This document shows positions 1 through 8,358 of a DNA stretch of 25,168 bases, one piece after another. Numbering within the stretch: the first letter of the stretch is position 1; each line of letters begins with the position of its first letter. Under the pieces are notes generated by a model. It was not told the DNA's origin and ran no database searches. It was given only the letters and a program-made list of their open reading frames with translations. The stretch covers positions 1 through 25,168 of the forward strand of contig JAHIFK010000310.1 of NCBI GenBank assembly GCA_018900975.1. The letters are read 5' to 3'. This DNA is from Methanobacteriota archaeon. GTDB lineage: Archaea; Halobacteriota; Methanosarcinia; Methanosarcinales; Methanoperedenaceae. Both the position numbers and the translations under genes were made by a program.

Positions 1-266
1 ACCAATGCAAAGACGTCTCCAGCCAGCGCTTTTGATATTCCTGAAGAAACACCAGCGATGCCTGACTGAACAACTATGGCTATGGCGATAAATACTGATG
101 CCACAAGAATACCTACAGCTGCGTTACCTTTAGCTATTTCCTTTTCTTCATCTATTCCTTTTGTTATCTTTCCCAGTACTGAGAAACCAATATACAATGC
201 CACAACTGCAAGTATTATGGCAATGACTAATTGAATGATCCCAATTACTGCCGTTTCTAAAGACAT
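1..266 (-). CDS. DUF350 family membrane protein (3' end outside window)
   Basis: The gene starts with ATG at 264-266, read on the minus strand, and runs off the left edge, so only about 88 residues are visible. A good ribosome binding site (AGGAGGA at 272-278) lies just upstream and fixes the start. The visible protein has a hydrophobic segment at about residues 8-30, a short charged stretch (GKITKGIDEEKEIAKGN) and a second hydrophobic segment at about 48-66. This layout, a helix, a charged loop with a conserved-looking KGNxAVG patch and another helix, matches DUF350/YjfL inner-membrane proteins, whose molecular role is unknown. It is divergent from the regulator at 461-832. The family assignment comes from pattern recognition, and the C-terminal half could not be checked. 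Confidence 0.7.
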   Translation of the reverse strand, partial: MSLETAVIGIIQLVIAIILAVVALYIGFSVLGKITKGIDEEKEIAKGNAAVGILVASVFIAIAIVVQSGIAGVSSGISKALAGDVFAL

Positions 267-460
267 ACTATTCCTCCTAACGCCTAAAGCGTATATCGTA
301 ATATTGATAGAAGGGTAATATAAAATTATTGTGATTCCTTCACTCAAGAAGCTTCAGGGCTTTGTTCGGACATATCTTCACACAGCCCATACTTCATAAG
401 TTATTTATGCTCAAAGGTATAGATAGGTTTTGGACAAAATATGCAAAACACGTGATAAAT

Positions 461-832
461 ATGCCAAGATCAATCCCTGAAATGATTAGAGGAGACTTCA
501 AATGTGAGGATATTGCAAAGTGCATCCTCGGACTTAAGAACATCGACATCGAGACTTACAAATCACTTGTTTCAAAAGGACCCATGACTGCAGAACGTCT
601 GGGAGAATTACTGAAAAGAGAGAGAAGCACAGCTTACAGGTCGCTGCAGAATTTAATGGGGTGCGGACTTGTTCGCCGCGAAACAAGAACTATCAATTCA
701 GGCGGCTACTTTTATGAGTATATCGCTATTGACCCGTGCAGGATGAAAGACATGGTGCAGGGAAATATAGACCTGTGGTATAATAAAATGAAAAAACGGG
801 TCGCTGATATCGACAAAGACATCATGAAATAG
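461..832 (+). CDS. TrmB-like winged helix-turn-helix transcriptional regulator
   Basis: A 123-residue DNA-binding protein. After the N-terminal MPRSIPEMIRGDF the sequence CEDIAKCILGL leads into a winged-helix domain at about residues 20-85. The recognition-helix region reads RERSTAYRSLQNLMGCGLV and is followed by a wing (RRETRTINSGGYFYEY) and a C-terminal basic helix. This is the TrmB/GbsR-like arrangement common in methanogen genomes, but no sugar-sensing domain is present, so it is a short stand-alone repressor or activator of unknown target. The ATG at 461 was chosen because the conserved-looking part begins there. An in-frame ATG at 407 and a TTG at 362 would add 18 or 33 residues without recognisable similarity. 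No ribosome binding site is seen at any of the three, so the start is uncertain. The last 11 bases overlap the end of the convergent cobT. Confidence 0.75.
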   Translation: MPRSIPEMIRGDFKCEDIAKCILGLKNIDIETYKSLVSKGPMTAERLGELLKRERSTAYRSLQNLMGCGLVRRETRTINSGGYFYEYIAIDPCRMKDMVQGNIDLWYNKMKKRVADIDKDIMK

Positions 833-1850
833 GGAACAGGCTGCGGTACACTTCTTCGGTTCTCTCCCTGAATTCATACTGCGAAAAACCCATCATTGCA
901 GCGGCTAACATTGCGCCGCCAGCGCCCACCCCTTCCTTAACCTCTCCCTTCTCGTACATGCGTAGACCTTGCAGTTTTGAACTTCCAAAACCCGGGTCAG
1001 CCGCAAACGCCGTAATCCCAAGTAATTCGGTCATTTCCCTGAAATTCGCAGTTCTGTCATCTACAACATAACAGGTGGTAGCTATAGAGACATCCCTTTC
1101 CAGCCCTAGAGCTTTGATCATGCAAAGGACCGAGACCATCTGGGTCCCGCCAGCGAGGATGGTCCTGACATTTAGACCGTCCACAAGGCCTGCCGCCGCT
1201 GCCATCATCGGGTCTCCAAGTGACTCCACGGCGCGCATGGGCTGGTTTTTCAGGCTCCCAAACGTAATTCCTGACGCCTTCATTCCCTCGTTCACAACGC
1301 GTTCCTTGATTCCCACAGGGTTGTCGGGAAAACTTGATGAAACGCGACCGTCATAACCCAGCGCCCTCATTACTGCCATCGCAGTGGTGGTGCCGCCGGG
1401 AACGCTCTCGCCGATAATCACAAGGTCAGAGAGTTTAGAAAGTTTTTTTCCAAGGTCTGCTGATGTCCTGTAAATATCGGTAGCATCAACCACTGCGCGA
1501 CCTTTCCTGATATCCCCGCCAGGGCGCGCATTCAGGTCGATGAACGGTATCTTTGGCCTGATATTAAGACCTGCATTGATAAAAAGACAAGGTATCCCAG
1601 TGAGCAGCATTGAAGCCCTTGTCAGCACGGCTGGCGTGGGAGCGCCGGAAGGACACATAGCAGGCTCTGAAATACTGAAAACGCTGCCGGTATCAACGAG
1701 TTCTGCATCTGCGGCAGGTGTGTAATCAGTCATTTCCGGGGACTTTCCTGCTGCGGAAATCCCCGGTATCTTTGCTGTCCCCGTGTTCGCAAGGATGCAT
1801 ACGAACAGGGGTTTTTCGGAACTGATATCCGGATACGGTTCTACCCACAT
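822..1850 (-). CDS. cobT: Archaeal CobT-like nicotinate-nucleotide:dimethylbenzimidazole phosphoribosyltransferase family protein
   Basis: A 342-residue protein of the archaeal CobT-related family (UPF0284/TIGR00303). Members are thought to activate the lower-ligand base of cobamides by transferring phosphoribose from nicotinate mononucleotide. Gly-rich segments typical of the CobT fold are visible: GESVPGGTTTAMAVMRALG near residues 147-165, a GDPMMAAAAGLVDGL segment near 212-226, and ILAGGTQM at about 232-239. The gene begins only 3 bases after the stop codon of dnaG, so the two are very likely co-transcribed, though they share no pathway. Its end overlaps the convergent regulator by 11 bases. 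Cobamides are central to methyl transfer in methanogens, which fits the suspected host. The actual base substrate cannot be told from sequence. Confidence 0.88.
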   Translation of the reverse strand: MWVEPYPDISSEKPLFVCILANTGTAKIPGISAAGKSPEMTDYTPAADAELVDTGSVFSISEPAMCPSGAPTPAVLTRASMLLTGIPCLFINAGLNIRPKIPFIDLNARPGGDIRKGRAVVDATDIYRTSADLGKKLSKLSDLVIIGESVPGGTTTAMAVMRALGYDGRVSSSFPDNPVGIKERVVNEGMKASGITFGSLKNQPMRAVESLGDPMMAAAAGLVDGLNVRTILAGGTQMVSVLCMIKALGLERDVSIATTCYVVDDRTANFREMTELLGITAFAADPGFGSSKLQGLRMYEKGEVKEGVGAGGAMLAAAMMGFSQYEFRERTEEVYRSLFPIS

Positions 1851-1853
1851 GCC

Positions 1854-3176
1854 CTAAAGTGCGGTTGAGGCTTCAATATGAATGGATGTGGGTGTCTTCA
1901 CAAGGTTGCCTATCTTTGCGCCGACCAGATTGACGATCCCCTTCTCTGATGCGATATCCACGATCCTCTGTGTTATTACACCGTCGAACACAACGCTTGC
2001 AATATCGCCATTTATGTCCTTTAAGGCAGACGCAAGGTCGCGTACAGGCACTTCGTGGATGATATTATTACTTTCATCCAGCATGCGCGCGCTGAGGCTG
2101 CCGCTCAACTCGGATATATGTTCATGGAAAACATTTCTTTTTACCTCTTTTGGAGCTTCTTCCACTGTCCCCCGAACTGGTGTTTCACGGACAGGTTTTT
2201 GTTTTTCAGGTTCAGCGATCTTCTCGATCAATTGTTCAGGCTCTTCATCCGGCTGTTCAATTTCAGTTTCGCGGGAAACTACAGGTCCGCCCTTTCCGCC
2301 CATCTTTTTGCGCGCTGCATCCATTATGGCAAATCTTCTCTTCTTGCTTACCTGGTAGTAATCGAATGCCTGTTCCACAGGTATCTTTTGCCTGAGTGAT
2401 TTCAGGATCTCCTTCTGGACTAGTTCTTCAACGCCTTTTCCATCCGGCGCGCGTGCAATGAAATCTATGTCCGCGACCTGAAGGAGTTCTTTTATGATCA
2501 GTTCTCCTCCCCTGTCGCCGTCCGTGAAAGCCGTTACCGTCTTTTTCTTGCACAGGTCTGCCACAGGCTGGGGCACATTGGTGCCGCCAACGGCGATGGC
2601 GTTCTTAATGCCGTACCGCAGGAGGTTTAGCACATCAGCCCTGCCTTCCACTACGATTATGGCATCAGAATCAACTACATTGGGGCCCATAGGGATACCA
2701 TCCTTCCCGTATGCCATGATCTCTTCGATCCTCAAAGATTGCCTTACTTCGTCAGTGATCTCCTGGCTCTCAGGAAGCAACTCATCGAACATCTCAGACA
2801 TTATCTGCTTTGCCCGCTCTATCACTTTCTTTCGTTTGGATGACCTGACATCTTCTATTTTTACAATGCCAATGTTCGCTATGCATGGACCGATCCTGTC
2901 AATTGTTTCAAGGCTTGCCGCAAGAACTGCGGTTTCGACCTTGTCCAGGCTTGATGGGATATCTATTGTCCCTGCAGATTTTCCCATGTTCGATTTGATA
3001 TTGACTTCAAGCCTTCCGATCCTGCCGCTTTTTTGCAGCTCGCGAAGGTCAAGGTCAGCTCCAATTAAGCCTTCTGTCTGTCCGAATATAGCTCCGATGA
3101 CATCAGGGCGCTCAATAACTCCGTCTGCTTTTATTTTAGCGTGAATAATATATTTTGTTGTATCTGAATTTTGCAT
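1854..3176 (-). CDS. dnaG: Archaeal DnaG (TOPRIM-domain primase / exosome-associated protein)
   Basis: A 440-residue archaeal DnaG. The central TOPRIM domain (about residues 170-250) carries the expected acidic residues: E177 in VVEGRAD, and D219 and D221 in TDGDRGG. The N-terminal part (1-165) and the C-terminal part (from about 348) are typical of archaeal DnaG. They are joined by a Glu/Pro/Lys-rich linker at about 300-348 that is probably disordered. Family knowledge: archaeal DnaG lacks the bacterial zinc and helicase-binding domains, can make short primers, and is a subunit of the RNA exosome, where it aids poly(A)-rich RNA binding. The start is supported by a strong ribosome binding site, GAGGGAGGGT (complement of 3184-3193). 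cobT follows after 3 bases. Confidence 0.95.
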   Translation of the reverse strand: MQNSDTTKYIIHAKIKADGVIERPDVIGAIFGQTEGLIGADLDLRELQKSGRIGRLEVNIKSNMGKSAGTIDIPSSLDKVETAVLAASLETIDRIGPCIANIGIVKIEDVRSSKRKKVIERAKQIMSEMFDELLPESQEITDEVRQSLRIEEIMAYGKDGIPMGPNVVDSDAIIVVEGRADVLNLLRYGIKNAIAVGGTNVPQPVADLCKKKTVTAFTDGDRGGELIIKELLQVADIDFIARAPDGKGVEELVQKEILKSLRQKIPVEQAFDYYQVSKKRRFAIMDAARKKMGGKGGPVVSRETEIEQPDEEPEQLIEKIAEPEKQKPVRETPVRGTVEEAPKEVKRNVFHEHISELSGSLSARMLDESNNIIHEVPVRDLASALKDINGDIASVVFDGVITQRIVDIASEKGIVNLVGAKIGNLVKTPTSIHIEASTAL

Positions 3177-3502
3177 ATATGGTACCCTCCCTCAGATTAG
3201 CAGTTAGAAAATAGCTCCAATCTTGGATAAGGCTAGGTCTGACGTTTTTTACCTATACTAATATGTTATGCATTAGTACTTGCCTTCATTCTTTTGATCC
3301 CAAACAGGAAATTATTAACATTTGTGTATCGATTCACGGTTCAAGCCGTAAATCCAGAGTGATTATGAATATCTAACTACTTTTCTATGGATGATTATCG
3401 CATAAATGATGTTTCTATTTTCATTCATGCATATGACTATAATTGTATGAATACCTTTAAAAACGTTGTGGTTTTAAAATTTTTAGGGGGTTTTTAAATT
3501 TC
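3177..3502. other. 326-base intergenic region with no gene recognised
   Basis: The stretch lies between the start of dnaG and the end of the small TOPRIM gene, both on the minus strand. It is AT-rich and every frame is broken. Apart from the dnaG ribosome binding site at 3184-3193, only a short stem (ACGG/CCGT, 3336-3349) and a T-rich run around 3478-3498 stand out. It probably carries the dnaG promoter, but no convincing TATA-like box could be fixed. Confidence 0.6.
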
Positions 3503-3922
3503 TTAATCTGTGCCGTGAAGTTCATATCTGAGTTTCTCGATATATCTGCTGAGACTTTCAATATCCTTGATCCTCTTTTTCACAAGAAAGCCGATCCTTT
3601 TGCGGATGTCCGTATTTGGAATGATGCTGTAAGCATGGAAGTAGTCTATTATCTTGCGGGCGGACATACCGCCTTTCCTGTCCCAGTCCGTCAAAAGAAC
3701 GATATCTTTACCGCGCCTTGATAACTGCTCTGTGAAATCAAGCAGGGGCTTCTGGGAAGACAATTTTATCTCTCCATTAACGCCAAGCGACCGAAGCGAT
3801 TCTACGTCCTTGCGGCCTTCAACAACGATTATCGCCCCAGTATCTGACAGAACCTGAAGTTCAAGAATAAGCTTTTCAAGCTTTTCAAGCCTCTCAATAT
3901 CTTCAAGAGTCCTTATGTTCAT
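3503..3922 (-). CDS. Small stand-alone TOPRIM-domain protein (UPF0292-like)
   Basis: A 139-residue protein that is mostly one TOPRIM domain. The catalytic-type residues are present: E35 in VVEGRKD, and D79 and D81 in TDWDRKG. A Leu/Glu-rich helix (residues 5-25) precedes the domain, and a basic helical tail follows (RKRIGFLVKKRIKDIESLSRYIEKL). The size and order match the archaeal UPF0292 group of small TOPRIM proteins, whose substrate is unknown; related small TOPRIM proteins act on nucleic acids or in RNA maturation. It starts 20 bases inside the DUF167 gene, with a GAAGGA just before the ATG, so translation is probably coupled. The core motif IIVVEGR is identical to that of DnaG 700 bases away, although the proteins otherwise differ. 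Confidence 0.82.
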   Translation of the reverse strand: MNIRTLEDIERLEKLEKLILELQVLSDTGAIIVVEGRKDVESLRSLGVNGEIKLSSQKPLLDFTEQLSRRGKDIVLLTDWDRKGGMSARKIIDYFHAYSIIPNTDIRKRIGFLVKKRIKDIESLSRYIEKLRYELHGTD

Positions 3923-4217
3923 TTTCCTTCAATAACTTTAGAATATCCGGCATCTGCGCGCCGATGATCAATAGCGACTTTTTACTGTTAGCAAGACCTG
4001 TGATGATCCTGACATCCCTGGAATTAACATGGAAAAGATCAGATAAGAAGATTTTAAGCTGTTCATTGGCTTTTCCCTTCTGCGCTCTTTCAGACAGCCG
4101 CACTTCGATACGTTTGCGCCATGGATTATATCCCTGCACAGCAGTCTCCTTTGCTCCCGGCGATATCTCAAGGTCAAGGACAACTCCAACATGTGTCTGC
4201 CTGATGGCATCTTTCAT
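3903..4217 (-). CDS. DUF167 / YggU family protein
   Basis: A 104-residue protein of the DUF167 (YggU, UPF0235) family. The signature is clear: VxLxLxISPGAKETAVQGYNPW, then a run of basic and polar residues (RIEVRLSERAQKGKANEQL) and the closing strand DVRIITGLANSKKSLLI. The family forms a small alpha/beta fold found in all three domains of life, and its biochemical role is not established. The gene is first in a two-gene unit and overlaps the downstream TOPRIM gene by 20 bases, suggesting a shared nucleic-acid-related role (inference). An AT-rich box (ATTAATATTAAT, about 4234-4248) lies upstream and may be its TATA element. Confidence 0.88.
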   Translation of the reverse strand: MKDAIRQTHVGVVLDLEISPGAKETAVQGYNPWRKRIEVRLSERAQKGKANEQLKIFLSDLFHVNSRDVRIITGLANSKKSLLIIGAQMPDILKLLKENEHKDS

Positions 4218-4366
4218 AATAGTTTAATCGGTTGGGATTAATATTAATTCTATGGTCACGATCATGAAATACGAATGGAAGAATTATTAATTTCTCTCGC
4301 AAGGATGTTGTATATACGAATGCAGATACTCAGCAACAAATCTGTACTTATTCTCGGTTCTTTTTA

Positions 4367-5545
4367 TTAGATCAATTTCATTCTCTTCCCGACCCTCTCA
4401 AAGATGTCAAGGGCCTCATCCAGGTCATCCCCTGTGTGCTGCGCGGTCACGTTTATCCTGACGCGGGCTTTATCTTTCGCCACAAGAGGGAACACGATGG
4501 GCTTTGCAAAGAGACCTTCCTCGAAAAGCTGTCTTGAAAGCTCCACCGCAGCCTTGCTTTCTCCAGCCATGACAGGAGTGATTGGGGTCTGGCTGTGCCC
4601 GATATCAAAACCAAGATCAGTCATACCTTTCTTGAAATACCGCATGTTCTCCCACAGTTGTTGCAGGTGCTGCGGTTCATCCTGTATCATCCTGATGGCT
4701 TCCATGGCTGCCGCCGGAACCGATGGCGGGTGAGCCGTTGTATAAATGAAACTCCGTGCGGTGTTGATAAGATAGTCCTTGAGTTCCTTTCTTCCTGCGA
4801 TGTAGCCGCCGAGGCACCCGAAAGCCTTGCTGAGAGTGCCCATATCAATATCCACTCTCCCTTCAAGACCAAAGTGGTCAACGATGCCCCTACCATCTTT
4901 TCCAAGAACTCCGTCACCGTGAGCGTCATCCACCATCACAATTGCATCAAATTCCTCTGCAAGTTCAACTATCTGGTCAAGCGGCGCGATATCCCCATCC
5001 ATGCTGAAAACCCCATCAGTAACAATGAGCCTTCTCCTTGCATCTTTTGTCTCAAGGAGCGCTTTTTTCAAACCGCTCATGTCAAGATGAGGATACACCA
5101 CCCGCTTTGATTTGGTGAGTCTCACTCCATCGATAATGCTCCCGTGATTGAGCTCGTCGCTGATGATGGCATCCTCTTCTCCCATCAATGCCTGGATGGT
5201 GCCCCTGTTAGCAGCGATACCTGCGACGAACACAAGGGAGGATTCGGTACACTTGTATTCTGCCAGCATCTCCTCAAGCTGGATATGTATCTCCATGGTG
5301 CCTGCTATCTGCCTCACCGCGCCGGTCCCGAATCCCCATGTGTCTATGGCTTTTTTTGCTGCCTCCCGAAGCCGTGGGTGGTTCGCGAACCCGAGGTAAT
5401 TATTAGTGCACATTATGATAACTTCTTTTCCATTCAGAACGACGCGGTTCTTCTGCTCAGTCCCAAGCACGGGTAGCTCTGAATACAGATTCCTGTCCTT
5501 CAGGTCCTGGATCATGCTTTTTAAGAAATCCATTCTATTGTTCAT
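4367..5545 (-). CDS. kbl: Glycine C-acetyltransferase (2-amino-3-ketobutyrate CoA ligase)
   Basis: A 392-residue PLP-dependent alpha-oxoamine synthase. It would cleave 2-amino-3-ketobutyrate with CoA to glycine and acetyl-CoA, the second step of threonine breakdown in the cytoplasm. Visible family features are CTNNYLG near residue 46, ELNHGS with H134, DDAHG with D206 and H209, and the Schiff-base lysine K240 in GTLSKAFG. Length is normal for Kbl. The paralogues BioF (7-keto-8-aminopelargonate synthase) and 5-aminolevulinate synthase share this fold. Kbl is preferred because a threonine-dehydrogenase-like gene lies 1.7 kb away and no biotin genes are nearby. An internal ATG four codons on (MDFLKS) is an alternative start. 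Unlike the usual tdh-kbl operon, the two genes here are divergently oriented and separated. Confidence 0.9.
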   Translation of the reverse strand: MNNRMDFLKSMIQDLKDRNLYSELPVLGTEQKNRVVLNGKEVIIMCTNNYLGFANHPRLREAAKKAIDTWGFGTGAVRQIAGTMEIHIQLEEMLAEYKCTESSLVFVAGIAANRGTIQALMGEEDAIISDELNHGSIIDGVRLTKSKRVVYPHLDMSGLKKALLETKDARRRLIVTDGVFSMDGDIAPLDQIVELAEEFDAIVMVDDAHGDGVLGKDGRGIVDHFGLEGRVDIDMGTLSKAFGCLGGYIAGRKELKDYLINTARSFIYTTAHPPSVPAAAMEAIRMIQDEPQHLQQLWENMRYFKKGMTDLGFDIGHSQTPITPVMAGESKAAVELSRQLFEEGLFAKPIVFPLVAKDKARVRINVTAQHTGDDLDEALDIFERVGKRMKLI

Positions 5546-5626
5546 TCATTCTCGCCCAATTCAGTATGTATCATTATAGACGGTAAAATGTTTTGGTGTA
5601 ACAATGTTATTTCAAATACGCCAAAC

Positions 5627-6802
5627 TTATCTCCTGCCTTGAAGCTTGGTGTATTTAAAGTAAAGGACGCAAATGAGAAATAATATCAATATAGAAATCC
5701 AAAGTGTTAGAGTCAGTCCCGGAGTTGGCGGTTGTGGCATAGTTGTGGATGTAGGTGAGGGGTTAGTTGTTGAATTTTCTTTTACTTTTATGGGAAGTTT
5801 CAGCGTACAATCTTCTTTTGTTGAAAGATCGTCTCCAAAATAGTAAATGATTCTTCCTTTTACCTCGAAATTATCACCAATCTGGTTGGGCATTATATTT
5901 ACCTCGATATCTCTGCTTCCATCCACTGGTTTGAGATCATACATAGTCACGTATTGTCCGGCTCCAGATTTCGAAAATTCCGACGAGGTAACACTCCACC
6001 CATTAGGAGGAATAATAATAACCTGAACATGCATTATCGGATTTCCTATTATGTTTATTGCAGACAGTTTCAGGAGTACATTTTCGCCTATTATAACATC
6101 TGTCTTTTCACCGTGGAGGTTGACGCTTGATGTAGATGTTGAACATGGATTAGGTGTTGAAGTAAGAGTTTCTGTTGGAGCAGGTGTTGTAGGTGAAGGA
6201 GGTGGCGAGGATGGTGCTGTAAAGTCAACTAAAATATAAGGTTTATTTGTTAGATTCTCTTTAGAACGCCAATCGGTAGATGCTGAAGCACCACCACCAT
6301 CTGATAATGCTACCAATCCATTATTTGTTATAGTTCCATCATTCCATTTGTGAACAATGTTCGTAACATCAACACTTGTCCAGTGTGCTGTTGAACCATC
6401 TTGTGCTACTAATGCATAAGGAGTAACGGGAGATGGCTGATTATTCCATGTCAAACTACTTTCAGTCCAAGAAGCACTTGGTGTATAAAATGTAATAGTT
6501 TGCGACTCACCAGCCCTTGTATATAACCACATTGTCGCTGAATTAATATTTGAATTTGATGGTATGTTCGGTGAACCTGTCCCTGAAATGTTTGCAAACT
6601 TGATATATGCATAATCAGATTGTCTACCATAATAATTCCATACACTCACTTCTGTATTTCCTCCCATATTGGCATCTGGGGTCAAAAAATATGAATAAGT
6701 ATCCTCAGAAGCGATGATATTTGTAACAGTAGCAGATACTAAAGGTATAGTCATTAACATTAACATTATTATTCTTATTGTTTTAAATTTATTTAAACTC
6801 AT
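5627..6802 (-). CDS. Secreted, membrane-anchored surface protein with DNRLRE-type domain
   Basis: A 391-residue probable cell-surface protein. Residues 1-24 form a signal peptide with a basic start (NKFKTIR) and a hydrophobic core ending near SAT. Residues 30-195 resemble the DNRLRE (CBM96-like) beta domain: the opening ASEDTYSYFLTPDANMGG, the middle ATMWLYTRAGES and WTESSLTWNNQPSP, and the closing NKPYILVDF are typical. A Pro/Thr/Ser linker (197-226), an Ig-like beta region (about 227-342), a second Pro/Thr linker (343-362) and a transmembrane helix (364-383) with a basic tail follow. This is the layout of archaeal proteins anchored by the C terminus with most of the chain outside. Ligand unknown; DNRLRE domains are linked to polysaccharide or surface adhesion. 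The gene is more AT-rich than its neighbours and sits between kbl and tdh. Confidence 0.82.
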   Translation of the reverse strand: MSLNKFKTIRIIMLMLMTIPLVSATVTNIIASEDTYSYFLTPDANMGGNTEVSVWNYYGRQSDYAYIKFANISGTGSPNIPSNSNINSATMWLYTRAGESQTITFYTPSASWTESSLTWNNQPSPVTPYALVAQDGSTAHWTSVDVTNIVHKWNDGTITNNGLVALSDGGGASASTDWRSKENLTNKPYILVDFTAPSSPPPSPTTPAPTETLTSTPNPCSTSTSSVNLHGEKTDVIIGENVLLKLSAINIIGNPIMHVQVIIIPPNGWSVTSSEFSKSGAGQYVTMYDLKPVDGSRDIEVNIMPNQIGDNFEVKGRIIYYFGDDLSTKEDCTLKLPIKVKENSTTNPSPTSTTMPQPPTPGLTLTLWISILILFLICVLYFKYTKLQGRR

Positions 6803-6890
6803 ATAATTCCTATAACTACTGATGCTACTTTAAATAATCCAATTCTTACTTATGTACAAATTGTAAAGAATGAAGATGAAAAAGCGCAGG

Positions 6891-7136
6891 TCAAACTCTA
6901 ATCCAGCCACCATTACATCTGTTTGGACATTTCCCTGTCCGAAGAACTAATCCAAAAACATCTCTTATTTCAATATACCCTCTTCCAGGGGTAGTTTCAG
7001 TTCCGCCACAACGTCCACATCCTACTAACTTAGGTCTTTTGTCATAGCCACCTCTTCCAAACGGGCAATGACACCTAAGGCAAATACTCGCACTGTCAGC
7101 ACAAACATTTCCACAATTCTGGCATTGTTTTGTCAT
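6891..7136 (-). CDS. Small zinc-ribbon protein
   Basis: An 81-residue Cys-rich protein. The first half has a CxxC pair (C5, C8) with further cysteines at 12, 19, 22 and 24, looking like a zinc ribbon. The second half has C40-x-x-C43-G-G and C70-x3-C74-N-G-G, which resembles the CxxCxGxG repeats of the DnaJ zinc domain. Two metal sites are therefore likely. No function can be assigned; such small ribbons may bind nucleic acid or partner proteins. It lies 88 bases upstream of the DNRLRE surface protein on the same strand and is divergent from tdh across a 150-base promoter region. Confidence 0.7.
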   Translation of the reverse strand: MTKQCQNCGNVCADSASICLRCHCPFGRGGYDKRPKLVGCGRCGGTETTPGRGYIEIRDVFGLVLRTGKCPNRCNGGWIRV

Positions 7137-7235
7137 ATATCCTCACAGTTTTATGATATGATAACTATTCTAATAATAATAATTTTGTATGAATATATAC
7201 TTTTCCATGAATTGAAAACGAATCATTTCCCGATA

Positions 7236-7284
7236 AACTATATATATTGCGCAACATGACATCTATTATAATTCTATAGGGGAA
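7236..7284 (+). promoter_or_regulatory. tdh promoter (TATA box) and ribosome binding site
   Basis: An archaeal TATA-like box (AACTATATATAT, 7236-7247) lies about 40-50 bases before the tdh ATG. Transcription would then start near 7270. AGGGGAA at 7278-7284 is a good ribosome binding site three bases before the ATG at 7287. The spacing supports this start codon. Confidence 0.6.
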
Positions 7285-7286
7285 TC

Positions 7287-8318
7287 ATGAAGGCAGTAAG
7301 AAAGACGAAGGAAGGACCGGGTCTTGAACTCGTGGACCTCCCTGTTCCAGAACCGCAAGATCACGAAGTGCTTGTGAAAGTAAAAGCATGTTCCATGTGC
7401 GGGACTGACGTGCATATCTACAACTGGGAGCACCCCTGGTCAGGAGGGAGGATCAACCCTCCAAGGACTATCGGTCATGAGGTATGCGGCGAAGTGGTTG
7501 AGACCGGCGACGATGTAACCCTTGTTCAAAAAGGTGACCTTGTATCTGCTGAGTCTCATATCTTTGACGGGAAATGTATGCAGTGCAGGATGGGGAATAT
7601 GCATATCTGTGAGAATTTAAAGTTCTTCGGGGTGGACGTTGATGGGTTCTTTGCAGAGTATGCGGTCATACCTGAATCGAATGTCTGGAAAAATCCTCAT
7701 GAGATGCCTTTTGAGATCGCTTCACTTCAGGAATCGATCGGGAACAGCGTTTATACGGTTTTCAGCAATGACGTCACAGCAAAGACGGTGGCTGTTTTTG
7801 GAGGAGGACCCACCGCCCTCTTTGCAATAGGCATCCTGAGGGCAGCAGGGGCGACTCAGATAATATCGGTTGCCGGCTCTACACTGCATCTTGATATCGC
7901 ACAAAAGATGGGTGCGGATGTTATCATAAACAGGCATGAAAAAGACCCTGTGAAGGAGATACTTGCTCTTACAGGCGGCAGGGGGGCCGATGTTTTCCTT
8001 GAAATGTCGGGAAGCGCAAGTGCTCTCAATCAAGGCCTCAAGGCATTGCGGCCCACAGGTTGTGCTTCCATACTGGGACTGCCCACAAAAGATGTAAGTA
8101 TCGACATGTCAAAGGATTTCGTAATGAAGGATATTACGGTACGAGGGATATATGGCAGGAAGGTATGGGATACATGGATTACGACTTCCAGGCTTCTTTC
8201 GACAGGAAAATTTGATCCATCTCCTGTGATAACCCACAGGTTGAGGCTGGATGAATTCGAGAAGGGATTTGAGGCTATGAAGTCGGGTAAGTCGGGTAAG
8301 GTCGTGATGACGCCCTGA
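7287..8318 (+). CDS. tdh: L-threonine 3-dehydrogenase-like zinc-dependent medium-chain dehydrogenase
   Basis: A 343-residue medium-chain dehydrogenase that would oxidise threonine to 2-amino-3-ketobutyrate, the substrate of Kbl. The catalytic zinc site is intact: C38 in SMCGTDVH, and H64 and E65 in IGHE. The structural zinc loop has the TDH spacing, but its first ligand is Asp: D94, C97, C100, C108. The dinucleotide loop is GGGPTA (172-177), and the usual acidic residue after the second strand is replaced by Ala (SVAGST, A196), so NADP+ use or relaxed specificity is possible. Best match is threonine dehydrogenase, with other polyol or alcohol dehydrogenases as alternatives. The kbl gene on the other side of two unrelated genes supports the threonine role. 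Confidence 0.83.
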   Translation: MKAVRKTKEGPGLELVDLPVPEPQDHEVLVKVKACSMCGTDVHIYNWEHPWSGGRINPPRTIGHEVCGEVVETGDDVTLVQKGDLVSAESHIFDGKCMQCRMGNMHICENLKFFGVDVDGFFAEYAVIPESNVWKNPHEMPFEIASLQESIGNSVYTVFSNDVTAKTVAVFGGGPTALFAIGILRAAGATQIISVAGSTLHLDIAQKMGADVIINRHEKDPVKEILALTGGRGADVFLEMSGSASALNQGLKALRPTGCASILGLPTKDVSIDMSKDFVMKDITVRGIYGRKVWDTWITTSRLLSTGKFDPSPVITHRLRLDEFEKGFEAMKSGKSGKVVMTP

Positions 8319-8358
8319 GTTAATTCCATACGTCATCGGAGAAAAACCGTACGATAGG

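Noticed and set aside
362..460. Longer N terminus of the TrmB-like regulator (TTG at 362, ATG at 407)
   Set aside because: The added residues show no similarity to the family and have no ribosome binding site, though a promoter-like AT-rich stretch near 316-328 means it cannot be fully excluded.
3336..3349. T-arm-like sequence (GGTTCAAGCC) suggesting a tRNA
   Set aside because: The stem is only four pairs with a six-base loop, and no acceptor, D or anticodon arms are found around it.
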